5,602 bases of DNA from an uncultured Aquimarina sp. (GTDB lineage Bacteria > Bacteroidota > Bacteroidia > Flavobacteriales > Flavobacteriaceae): positions 1-5,602 of the forward strand of contig CALGNG010000089.1 of assembly GCA_937958735.1 (NCBI GenBank), read 5' to 3'. The position numbers were made by a program, and so were the translations under genes. Under the pieces are notes generated by a model that was not told the DNA's origin, made no database searches, and saw only the letters and a program-made list of their open reading frames with translations. Below are positions 1-5,602 of the stretch, one piece after another (positions within the stretch are counted from its first letter, which is position 1; each line of letters begins with the position of its first letter).

Positions 1-1
1 C

Positions 2-385
2 TGCCAAACAATTTGCCCTAAGATGACTAAGAATATGGGCGAATTGCAAAAGGCTTTAATTAATAAAAAAGAAGTGTTGTTGTTGTCGCATACCGTAATG
101 CCAGAGGTAGATACTTTAGCACAGTTGCAATGGTATGCTAAAAAGAAAGGCATTAACCCCAGTAAATGGAGACTGGTTACGGGTACAAAAAAAGAACTGT
201 ATGACTTGGCACGTAAATCCTACTTTGTGGCCAAAGAATATCCAAATATCCCCAATACAATGGTACATACAGAAAATTTTACTTTAGTAGATAAAAAAGG
301 GAGAATTAGGGGGTATTACGATGGTACCGATACAATAGCTATGGAGCAACTATTGGAAGATATAGATTTGTTATTAGAAAATTAA
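2..385 (+). CDS. SCO1/SenC family copper-binding protein, C-terminal part (5' end outside window)
   Basis: SCO proteins are membrane-anchored thioredoxin-fold proteins that act outside the inner membrane and deliver copper, or reduce the copper-site cysteines, for the CuA centre of cytochrome c oxidase. The frame is open to the left edge. Its first visible codons read CQTICPKM, the family's CxxxCP copper motif, with cysteine codons at bases 2-4 and 14-16. The ATG at 23 is therefore internal and not the start. Further landmarks are PEVDT (normally DPExDT), the WRLVTGTKKEL segment (family w.flTG), and the conserved third copper ligand His at 266-268 within MVHTENF, followed by the usual strand of type LVDKKGRIRGYYDG. 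About 127 residues are visible. A full SCO protein is roughly 200-230 residues, so the N-terminal anchor and first strand are missing. The stop overlaps the stop of the convergent gene by 4 bases, and no terminator is visible. Family assignment is confident; the exact role in oxidase assembly is inferred from the family. Confidence 0.93.
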   Translation, partial: CQTICPKMTKNMGELQKALINKKEVLLLSHTVMPEVDTLAQLQWYAKKKGINPSKWRLVTGTKKELYDLARKSYFVAKEYPNIPNTMVHTENFTLVDKKGRIRGYYDGTDTIAMEQLLEDIDLLLEN

Positions 386-1104
386 CTAGCAGTATTATAC
401 TTAAAATAGAAGCGATAACTTTTCCATAAAATTAGCAGACTAACAATCCCTACAAGTATACCCCAAAACCAATAGGTACCAAATAAATTTTCGGCAATAT
501 TTTGGGTGTCAGAATTTAAAACTTCGCCATTTCTTTTAAAAGTACCGGTAAACAAATAATCTATTTGGAGGTAACTACTTAGGGCGCATTGCGTGCCTAA
601 AAACAGTAATACCCATTTGTTTAATGCATTTTTGTTTTGAAAAGAAATAATAAGTAGAACCATGCTAAAAAGACCTAATACCAGTAGTCCCGTCCAAGAC
701 CTAATCCAAATAAATAAAGAAGCTATTAATAGAAAGATAAGTAGCCTAAGCCCCCAAAGAGTCCATTTAGGTCTGGCCGAAGCTATAATTAATAGACCTC
801 CAAAAATACTAGGGCCTAATAAACCACCCATTGCGGTAAAGGCTCTGGCTATGGAATAGGGGACGGTAGTGCCTTTGGCTAACGATGTGTAAGCAACACC
901 CCCTCCATTAGCGTAAATTTCTAAATAATGAAATGTGCCTCCCAGCATCAATGCCGTTAGTCCATGCCCCATTTCGTGAAACCAAGTTCCTAGTAGAATA
1001 AAAGGATAACGGATACTTCCCAAAATAGGCGATTGCCAAATAATAAATACAAGAGTTGAGGTAAGTAAAATAGGTAAAATAGAATTTGCTTTTTTTAAAG
1101 ACAT
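382..1104 (-). CDS. M50B-like zinc-metalloprotease-type integral membrane protein
   Basis: This is a polytopic membrane protein of 240 residues from the ATG at 1104-1102. Hydrophobic segments lie near residues 8-23, 33-55, 90-109, 118-151, 164-178 and 211-228. The first conserved block contains HEMGH (residues 43-47), the HExxH zinc site, followed by LMLGG and a Gly-rich GGGVAYTS stretch. A GGLLGPSIFGG motif (93-103) and a late SDTQNIAE block (198-205) match the pattern of M50B-like (PF13398-type) proteins, where the late Asp is a plausible further zinc ligand. By family this is an intramembrane protease relative of the site-2 protease group, but no substrate is known and proteolysis is inferred. 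A TTG at 1119-1117 would add five residues (MIPFS). I prefer the ATG because it is followed by a basic SLKK start. Neither start has a Shine-Dalgarno. The gene is divergent from feoA and convergent with the SCO gene. I find no TAnnTTTG box in front of it. Confidence 0.85.
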   Translation of the reverse strand: MSLKKANSILPILLTSTLVFIIWQSPILGSIRYPFILLGTWFHEMGHGLTALMLGGTFHYLEIYANGGGVAYTSLAKGTTVPYSIARAFTAMGGLLGPSIFGGLLIIASARPKWTLWGLRLLIFLLIASLFIWIRSWTGLLVLGLFSMVLLIISFQNKNALNKWVLLFLGTQCALSSYLQIDYLFTGTFKRNGEVLNSDTQNIAENLFGTYWFWGILVGIVSLLILWKSYRFYFKYNTAS

Positions 1105-1290
1105 AGAAAATGGAATCAATAGATTCTAAAAATAAAAAGTCAAGGTAGATAAATTAACACATTCATTTATTTAAAAGTTTCAATAAATTAGGGCTAAACT
1201 TTAGTTCAACTGCCTCAATAACTTACATTGTTTTTAGTTTATCTAATTAAAAAACAAACAAAGAAGAACCAACAACCCGTAACAATTCCG

Positions 1291-1298
1291 TACTTTTG
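1291..1298 (+). promoter_or_regulatory. Bacteroidota-type -7 promoter box of the feo operon
   Basis: The octamer TACTTTTG is a perfect match to the Bacteroidota -7 consensus TAnnTTTG. It lies 25 bases before the GTG of feoA, which would give a start of transcription near 1303-1306 and a leader of about 20 bases. A good -33 TTG is not present at the usual 17-23 base spacing, which lowers certainty. Because the intergenic gaps in the operon are short, this promoter would serve feoA, feoB and the small Cys-rich gene. Confidence 0.6.
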
Positions 1299-1323
1299 TT
1301 ATTAAAATTCAATCTAAATAAAC

Positions 1324-1551
1324 GTGAAGGTAAGTTTAGCATCTTTAAAAAAAGGACAGTCAGGAATTATTATTTCTGTGGTAACAGATAACATACCTTT
1401 AAAGTTATTAGAAATGGGCTGTTTACCAGGTAACGAAGTAGAATTATTACAAAGGGCTCCATTTTCTTGCCCTATGTACCTTAATATAAATGGATCACAT
1501 CTAGCCATCCGTAAAGAGGTAGCAGAACAGATAGAAGTAGAATTAATGTAA
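1324..1551 (+). CDS. feoA: FeoA, ferrous iron transport accessory protein
   Basis: FeoA is a small cytosolic SH3-like protein that acts with FeoB in Fe2+ uptake and is thought to bind or modulate it. The 75-residue product covers one complete FeoA domain. SLASLKKGQSGIIISV is the opening strand, LLEMGCLPGNEVELL is the hallmark 'LlelGllpGteV' turn, APFSCPMYLNING matches the family 'apfggP...v.g' strand, and LAIRKEVAEQIEVEL is the closing 'laLr..eA..I.V' element. The start is GTG. The in-frame codon three positions upstream (1315-1317) is TAA and no ATG lies between, so the GTG is effectively forced. The leader has no Shine-Dalgarno, as is common in this phylum. It is the first gene of the operon, and feoB begins 18 bases after its stop. 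Confidence 0.95.
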   Translation: MKVSLASLKKGQSGIIISVVTDNIPLKLLEMGCLPGNEVELLQRAPFSCPMYLNINGSHLAIRKEVAEQIEVELM

Positions 1552-1569
1552 ATTTTTGCAGTAAATTCC

Positions 1570-3666
1570 ATGGCAAAACAAATTAATGTATCCTTAATAG
1601 GAAATCCAAATACAGGGAAAACATCTGTTTTCAATTTATTAACAGGTCTAAACCAGCAAGTGGGAAACTACCCAGGAATTACGGTAGAGCGTAAAGCGGG
1701 TGTATGTAAACTTTCTAGAGGTTTAAAAGCACACATTGTAGACTTGCCAGGGACTTATAGTTTAAACGCATCCTCGTTAGACGAGAATGTGGTAATAGAG
1801 GTATTACTAAATAAAAAAGATAAAGATTATCCAGATGTAGCAGTAGTAGTAAGTGATGTAGAAAATATAAAAAGAAACTTACTCATCTTTACACAAATTA
1901 AAGATTTAGACATTCCTACCATATTAGTTATAAATATGGCCGACCAAATGCTGCGTAAAGGGATAACCATTGATATTCCAGAGCTAGAAAAACGATTAAA
2001 CACTAAAATAGTGTTAATGAGTGCTCGTAAAAAACAAGGTGTAGAAGAATTAAAAAAGAGTATAGAAGATTACAGAAAGCTTCCTGTAGCTCCCTGTTTA
2101 AATGCTTTTGAAATAGATCCAGAATATTTTGGAGGATTACAACGTGCTTTTCCAAAAGAGTCGCTATACAAATTATGGTTGGTAATAACACAAGATGTAA
2201 ACTTTGCAAATATTAATAGAAATACCATTGCCGATGCATCGCAATTCCAAACTAAAAAGAACAGCGAACTAAAACGCTTACAACAAAAAGAAACCATAAA
2301 AAGGTATCAGTTTATAAACCAAACATTAAAAGCCACCCAAACTATAGATATAAAAAACGCTAAAGGAGTTAGAGCTGCTTTGGATCGTGTTCTAATACAT
2401 AAAGTATGGGGCTTTGTAGTGTTTTTGGCTATTTTGTTATTTATTTTCCAAGCCATTTACGACTGGTCTAGTTATCCTATGGATCTTATAGATGGAGCCT
2501 TTGCATGGATGAGCGACTTTTTTAGAGAAATACTACCAGAAGGAATGCTTACAAACTTGTTAGTAGAAGGGATTCTTCCAGGTATTGGAGGTATTGTAAT
2601 ATTTATTCCACAAATAGCCTTTCTGTTTTTATTTATTTCCATATTAGAAGAAAGTGGATATATGAGTAGGGTAGTCTTTATAATGGATAGACTAATGCGG
2701 CGTTTTGGATTAAGCGGGAAAAGTATTGTTCCCTTAATATCGGGAACAGCTTGTGCTATTCCAGCAGTAATGGCAACCAGGAATATAGAAAACTGGAAGC
2801 AACGCCTTATTACTATTTTAGTAGTACCCTTTACTACCTGTTCTGCAAGATTACCCGTATACCTTATTATTATATCCTTAGTTATTCCAACCCACCGTGT
2901 AGGTTGGTTTTTTGGATATCAGAGTTTAACCCTAATGTTTTTATATTTTATAGGATTTGGTGCTGCATTAGTTTCTGCTTGGTTATTAAATAAGTTTTTA
3001 AAAATAGAAAGCAAAAGTTTCTTTGTGGTAGAAATGCCTAATTATAAAATACCGTTATTTAAAAATGTAGCTATTAATGTATTCGAAAAAACAAAAGCAT
3101 TTATTGCTGGAGCAGGAAAAATAATTTTAGCCATCTCTATTATATTATGGGTTTTAGGAAGTTTTGGTCCTACCGAAAAGTTTTCCAAAGCCAAAGAATA
3201 TGTAACGACACAATATCAAGAGAATAGTGCAGAAGATTTAGAAACTCAAATTGCGAGTTACAAACTAGAGCATTCGTATATGGGGTATATGGGTAAAGCA
3301 ATAGAACCTGTCGTAAGACCATTAGGTTACGATTGGAAGATTGGTATAGCTATTATTAGTTCTTTTGCAGCACGGGAAGTATTTGTAAGTACATTGGCAA
3401 CTATATACAGTGTAGGGAGCGAGGAAGAAGAAACCATAAAGAACCGTATGGCGTCGGAAATTAATCCAGTAACCAAAAAACCATTATTTAATTTAGCTAC
3501 AGGAATATCTCTGTTACTTTTTTATGCCTTTGCCATGCAATGTGCCAGTACTATAGCTATTGTAAAAAAGGAAACCAATGGGTGGATGTGGCCAAGTATT
3601 CAATTTATATTTATGAGTGGGTTAGCCTATATAGCAGCCTTAGCAGCCTATCAATTTTTAAAGTAA
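1570..3666 (+). CDS. feoB: FeoB, ferrous iron transporter with N-terminal GTPase domain
   Basis: FeoB is the inner-membrane Fe2+ permease of the Feo system. At 698 residues it has normal family length. The N-terminal GTPase domain shows G1 GNPNTGKT (residues 11-18), G2 around GITVE (36-40), G3 DLPG (58-61), G4 NMAD (122-125) and G5 SA (151-152), with the family helix DVENIKRNL (96-104). A spacer of about 100 residues leads to the first membrane helix near 279-300. The core repeats are visible: GGIVIFIPQ (340-348) with EESGYMSR, the SGTACAIPAVMATR gate motif carrying C395, and the PFTTCSARLPVY motif carrying C424. These cysteines are candidate metal-path residues. The C-terminal half has AAREVFVSTLATIY (600-613) and MQCAST with C658. 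SGTACAIP, in place of the enterobacterial GFGCNVP, fits Bacteroidota-type FeoB. All G motifs are intact, so the protein looks functional. The next gene starts 45 bases downstream. Confidence 0.98.
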   Translation: MAKQINVSLIGNPNTGKTSVFNLLTGLNQQVGNYPGITVERKAGVCKLSRGLKAHIVDLPGTYSLNASSLDENVVIEVLLNKKDKDYPDVAVVVSDVENIKRNLLIFTQIKDLDIPTILVINMADQMLRKGITIDIPELEKRLNTKIVLMSARKKQGVEELKKSIEDYRKLPVAPCLNAFEIDPEYFGGLQRAFPKESLYKLWLVITQDVNFANINRNTIADASQFQTKKNSELKRLQQKETIKRYQFINQTLKATQTIDIKNAKGVRAALDRVLIHKVWGFVVFLAILLFIFQAIYDWSSYPMDLIDGAFAWMSDFFREILPEGMLTNLLVEGILPGIGGIVIFIPQIAFLFLFISILEESGYMSRVVFIMDRLMRRFGLSGKSIVPLISGTACAIPAVMATRNIENWKQRLITILVVPFTTCSARLPVYLIIISLVIPTHRVGWFFGYQSLTLMFLYFIGFGAALVSAWLLNKFLKIESKSFFVVEMPNYKIPLFKNVAINVFEKTKAFIAGAGKIILAISIILWVLGSFGPTEKFSKAKEYVTTQYQENSAEDLETQIASYKLEHSYMGYMGKAIEPVVRPLGYDWKIGIAIISSFAAREVFVSTLATIYSVGSEEEETIKNRMASEINPVTKKPLFNLATGISLLLFYAFAMQCASTIAIVKKETNGWMWPSIQFIFMSGLAYIAALAAYQFLK

Positions 3667-3711
3667 GATATCACCTATTTTTTCGACTAAACAAATCCAA
3701 AATTCAGAAAA

Positions 3712-3843
3712 ATGCAAAACTTCCAAAATATAGCCGTCTTATTTATTTTTGTGGGAGCAGTAGGATATTTAATTAAGAAGTTTTTTTGGAATCCCATAAA
3801 AGATAAAAACAAAAGTTGCGGTAGTGGAAGTTGTGGATGTTAA
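3712..3843 (+). CDS. FeoB-associated Cys-rich small membrane protein
   Basis: This 43-residue reading frame follows feoB after 45 bases. It has a short N-terminus, one hydrophobic segment (about residues 7-21, IAVLFIFVGAVGYLI), a basic-aromatic turn KKFFWNP and a polar tail ending SCGSGSCGC, with Cys at 36, 41 and 43. This layout of one membrane helix and a Gly/Ser/Cys tail directly after feoB is that of the 'FeoB-associated Cys-rich membrane protein' family (PF12669-type). Members are thought to assist FeoB or bind metal, but the function is not settled. An in-frame TAA at 3688-3690 and no earlier ATG make the ATG at 3712 the only reasonable start. The terminator begins 42 bases after the stop, so it is the last gene of the operon. 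Its length puts it below common gene-calling cut-offs. Confidence 0.88.
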   Translation: MQNFQNIAVLFIFVGAVGYLIKKFFWNPIKDKNKSCGSGSCGC

Positions 3844-3885
3844 TCATCTATATTCTAATTGCCGGTCTATAAACTTTGTTAATTT

Positions 3886-3936
3886 AAAACAATTAGCCCC
3901 TTTTAAATCATCGATTTAAAAGGGGCTAATTGTTTT
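3886..3936. terminator. Strong, probably bidirectional intrinsic terminator after the feo operon
   Basis: This is a perfect inverted repeat with 24-base arms, 3886-3909 and 3913-3936, around a 3-base loop (ATC). The stem contains a GC-rich block AGCCCC/GGGGCT. A T-run at 3933-3938 follows on the plus strand and an A-run at 3886-3889 serves the minus strand. It lies 42 bases after the stop of the small Cys-rich gene and is followed on the plus strand by non-coding DNA, so it most likely ends the feo transcript. Confidence 0.9.
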
Positions 3937-3989
3937 TTCGTAGATCATTTTTTAAGTTATCTAGAGTGTTTTAATTAGCTCTAAATAGT

Positions 3990-4017
3990 AACGCTTTTAT
4001 TTTTTAATAAAAGCGTT
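3990..4017 (+). terminator. Second hairpin downstream of feo (back-up terminator or processing hairpin)
   Basis: This inverted repeat has 12-base perfect arms, 3990-4001 (AACGCTTTTATT) and 4006-4017 (AATAAAAGCGTT), with a TTTT loop. Only a short T-tail (4016-4019) follows, so it is a weaker intrinsic terminator than the hairpin at 3886. It could catch read-through from feo, or it could be the 3' end of a short transcript. No gene ends beside it on either strand. Confidence 0.5.
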
Positions 4018-4426
4018 TTGGAAACAAACTAAGAATAGATATAAAAAACAGATTATTTCAATCAATAAAATCCTTTTTATATTTCTAGAAGTCATTCTGT
4101 AGACTAAAAAAGTGTTTTTATTCAAAAAAACGATATTGTTAATATGTTGTTAAATAATTAATTGTGTAAAGTAAGTGTATTTCATCGGTAAATATCGTAC
4201 TTAAACCTAAATTAAGATCAGTTCATCTAAAAGATAATGTACTAAAAGTCAATATGTTAAAGGTATTTGTTTTTTTAATATATTAGTTATCAGTATGTTG
4301 TGTTTCTTTGAGCTGTCTTAAATACCTAATTATGTTATTTTGTTTATTTCAAAATATTCTATTGTTTAAGGTATTCATTTTAGATTGTTGGTAAGCACAA
4401 ACTATATATAATCTAAGTTTTGGACT
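4018..4426. other. AT-rich non-coding region upstream of the secreted-protein gene
   Basis: This stretch of about 410 bases holds no reading frame I would call a gene on either strand, no tRNA-like fold and no clear tandem repeat. It is strongly AT-rich with many A and T runs. No perfect TAnnTTTG box occurs. The nearest candidates are TTTCTTTG at 4303-4310, TTATTTTG at 4335-4342 and TAAGTTTTG at 4414-4422, each one base from consensus. The promoter of the following gene must lie here but cannot be placed firmly. The octamer AGGTATTT (4261-4268) recurs inverted as AAATACCT (4320-4327) and nearly as AGGTATTC (4369-4376). Confidence 0.5.
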
Positions 4427-5602
4427 ATGGCAAATTTTACTTTTTCAGCAATTTTATTAGCATCAAAAAAAATACGGTATCTTCATTTTTTTGATGCCAA
4501 GATATTTTTGATGCTTATCATAGGTTGTTTTTCTATAACAAGCGGTAGCTCACAAACCAGTTGTAATCGGTTTTTTGATGTTAAAGCAGCAGCGGGCAGC
4601 CAAATAAGTATAAATGGAATAGATATTACCTATAGCGAAGGAGCTATAGGGACAGGAAGTTTAAGCCCCAATACAGGTTCCCAATTTCCAGCTACAGGCT
4701 TTACTAATCTAGCTACCGACAATTTTACCACGGTAGACGGTAATGCAACTACTCTAACCAATTATGTATACCAACGCATAACATTTAGTAGCCCCATTAG
4801 TGTAGAGAATGCTTTTGGAGTATCCGATTTGGATGGTACTATAGGTTCTAATAGAGAATTGGCTGCAGTAATAGGAGCCAATGCAGGGGCATATGTAGAA
4901 GCGATCTATGGAGATAATGTAGGAGCAGCTCCTATTGTAAGTTTTGCAAGACGGGCTATTGCTACGTATCCACCAGGGGTAACCACAGGATTGCCTGTAA
5001 ATATTCCTATAGCCTTAGCAGGTGGAGCAGGAAATGTAGACGAAAATAGCCCTCGAGGACAATTTACGGCAGACTTTGGAAGCAATCTAATAACCGATGT
5101 TTATTTGGTTTTTGCAGCAGCAGTGGGTACTACAGGAGGTGTAAACGAGCAGGTTTTAGGTATTTCTAACGATTGTTTGGAAAACCTAAAGGGTATTTTA
5201 GACCTTTCCTCTACAGCTAATATAGATGCAGATACGGATGGGGATAGTGTAGACGATTCGGCAGATTTAGACGACGACAACGACGGTATTTTAGATAGTG
5301 TAGAATGCGAACCATTAACTTTTGTAACCCTTTTGCCAGGGCGAGTAGGCCTTACATTGGGCGGGGTGTATAACCAAACAGTAGCTAATCTTGATATAAG
5401 TTCTCAGTTTACCTTACCAGTAGGGAGTGTTATAATAAGTATAGACAATATAGGAAGTGTTACTGTAGGAAATAATTTTGGGATTAATGGAGAGTTAAAC
5501 CCAAGAGCGGTGATTAGCCTGTCGGGAACACGCAGTGTTATGGCACGATTACAACATGGTTTAGCATTAAAAGGCAATAGTTCCGATAATATAATAGGTC
5601 TA
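4427..5602 (+). CDS. Large secreted protein with thrombospondin type-3 repeat, N-terminal part (3' end outside window)
   Basis: The frame is open from the ATG at 4427 to the right edge (392 codons, no stop). Residues 1-43 look like an export signal. A long basic n-region (KKIRYLHFFDAK) is followed by a hydrophobic core IFLMLIIGCFSIT (26-38) and a small-residue exit SGSSQ. IIGC also fits a lipobox with Cys34, so a lipoprotein is possible though less likely. Residues 44-265 form a Gly/Ala/Thr/Asn-rich domain of beta character, with the segment FSSPISVENAFGVSDLDG (120-137), that I do not recognise. Residues 267-293 (bases 5225-5305) form a Ca2+-binding thrombospondin type-3 repeat rich in Asp, with DADTDGDSVDD then DLDDDNDGILDSVE. 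A new domain starts at about 294. In Bacteroidota this layout is typical of surface or secreted adhesin-like proteins exported by the type IX system, whose sorting domain would lie beyond the window. The in-frame TAA at 4409-4411 fixes ATG 4427 as the most upstream start; ATG 4511 is the alternative. Confidence 0.85.
   Translation, partial: MANFTFSAILLASKKIRYLHFFDAKIFLMLIIGCFSITSGSSQTSCNRFFDVKAAAGSQISINGIDITYSEGAIGTGSLSPNTGSQFPATGFTNLATDNFTTVDGNATTLTNYVYQRITFSSPISVENAFGVSDLDGTIGSNRELAAVIGANAGAYVEAIYGDNVGAAPIVSFARRAIATYPPGVTTGLPVNIPIALAGGAGNVDENSPRGQFTADFGSNLITDVYLVFAAAVGTTGGVNEQVLGISNDCLENLKGILDLSSTANIDADTDGDSVDDSADLDDDNDGILDSVECEPLTFVTLLPGRVGLTLGGVYNQTVANLDISSQFTLPVGSVIISIDNIGSVTVGNNFGINGELNPRAVISLSGTRSVMARLQHGLALKGNSSDNIIGL
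4460..4497 (+). repeat. Inverted repeat inside the signal-peptide codons
   Basis: Arms GCATCAAAAAAA (4460-4471) and TTTTTTTGATGC (4486-4497) pair perfectly over 12 bases. The 14-base loop itself holds ATAC-G-GTAT (4472-4480). The repeat lies 33 bases after the ATG at 4427 and 13 bases before the in-frame ATG at 4511. It could fold in the mRNA near the start of translation. It might also be chance, since the arms are mostly an A-run facing a T-run. Confidence 0.55.

Noticed and set aside
23..25. ATG at 23 as start of the SCO gene
   Set aside because: The frame stays open to the window edge, and the upstream codons supply the CxxxCP copper motif, so this Met is internal.
662..859. 65-codon plus-strand frame
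   Set aside because: It lies wholly inside the M50-like gene on the opposite strand; the peptide shows no domain pattern and has no promoter or partner.
1117..1119. TTG start for the M50-like gene
   Set aside because: It adds only MIPFS before an ATG with a normal basic start; no ribosome binding site supports it. It cannot be excluded.
1549..1569. TAAATTTTTG between feoA and feoB as an internal promoter
   Set aside because: The spacing between TA and TTTG is four bases instead of two, and the gap is only 18 bases; co-transcription from the upstream promoter is simpler.
1314..1634. 106-codon minus-strand frame
   Set aside because: It lies antisense across feoA and the start of feoB, which have strong family motifs; its peptide looks like a by-product of their codons.
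2003..2297. Two minus-strand frames (2003-2209 and 2070-2297)
   Set aside because: Both are antisense shadows inside feoB and overlap each other; neither shows recognisable features.
2751..2993. 80-codon plus-strand frame
   Set aside because: Out-of-frame reading of the feoB membrane region, rich in Tyr, Phe, Ser and Cys as expected for shifted AT-rich codons.
3540..3776. 78-codon plus-strand frame across the feoB end
   Set aside because: Out of frame with feoB and overlapping the start of the better-supported 43-residue Cys-rich gene.
4414..4422. TAAGTTTTG as promoter of the secreted-protein gene
   Set aside because: One extra base between TA and TTTG, and transcription would start at or inside the preferred ATG; kept only as a possibility in the start discussion.

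Overview
The window looks like a chromosomal piece from a Flavobacteriaceae-type member of the Bacteroidota. It is AT-rich, its starts lack Shine-Dalgarno sequences, and a perfect TAnnTTTG -7 box of the Bacteroidota type lies before feoA. It also carries a Bacteroidota-style FeoB with its small Cys-rich partner, and the start of a large secreted protein with a thrombospondin type-3 repeat, as is common among surface proteins of gliding marine flavobacteria. The family assignment is inferred from these features and not from any database search.

Layout. Positions 2-385 (+) hold the 3' end of an SCO1/SenC-type copper chaperone gene, cut by the left edge just before its CxxxCP motif. Positions 382-1104 (-) encode a polytopic membrane protein with a zinc-protease HEMGH motif (M50B-like), whose stop overlaps the SCO stop. 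A 200-bp divergent intergenic region contains the feo promoter. Positions 1324-3843 (+) form a compact ferrous iron uptake operon: feoA (GTG start), feoB and a 43-residue Cys-rich membrane protein. The operon ends in a perfect 24-bp terminator hairpin, with a second 12-bp hairpin about 50 bases downstream. About 410 bp of very AT-rich, apparently non-coding DNA follows. From 4427 to the right edge there is an open frame for a secreted protein with a signal peptide and a Ca2+-binding type-3 repeat. It has no stop inside the window.

How the genes fit together. FeoB imports Fe2+ across the inner membrane. FeoA is its cytosolic SH3-like partner, and the small Cys-rich protein probably sits beside FeoB. 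The SCO protein handles copper for cytochrome c oxidase, so the left half of the window is about metals and respiration. The M50-like protein has no evident link to this beyond proximity. The secreted protein is transcriptionally isolated from feo by the hairpins. I see no mobile element, CRISPR array, RNA gene or obviously new multi-gene system. The least understood parts are the secreted protein, its long AT-rich upstream region and an inverted repeat in its first codons.
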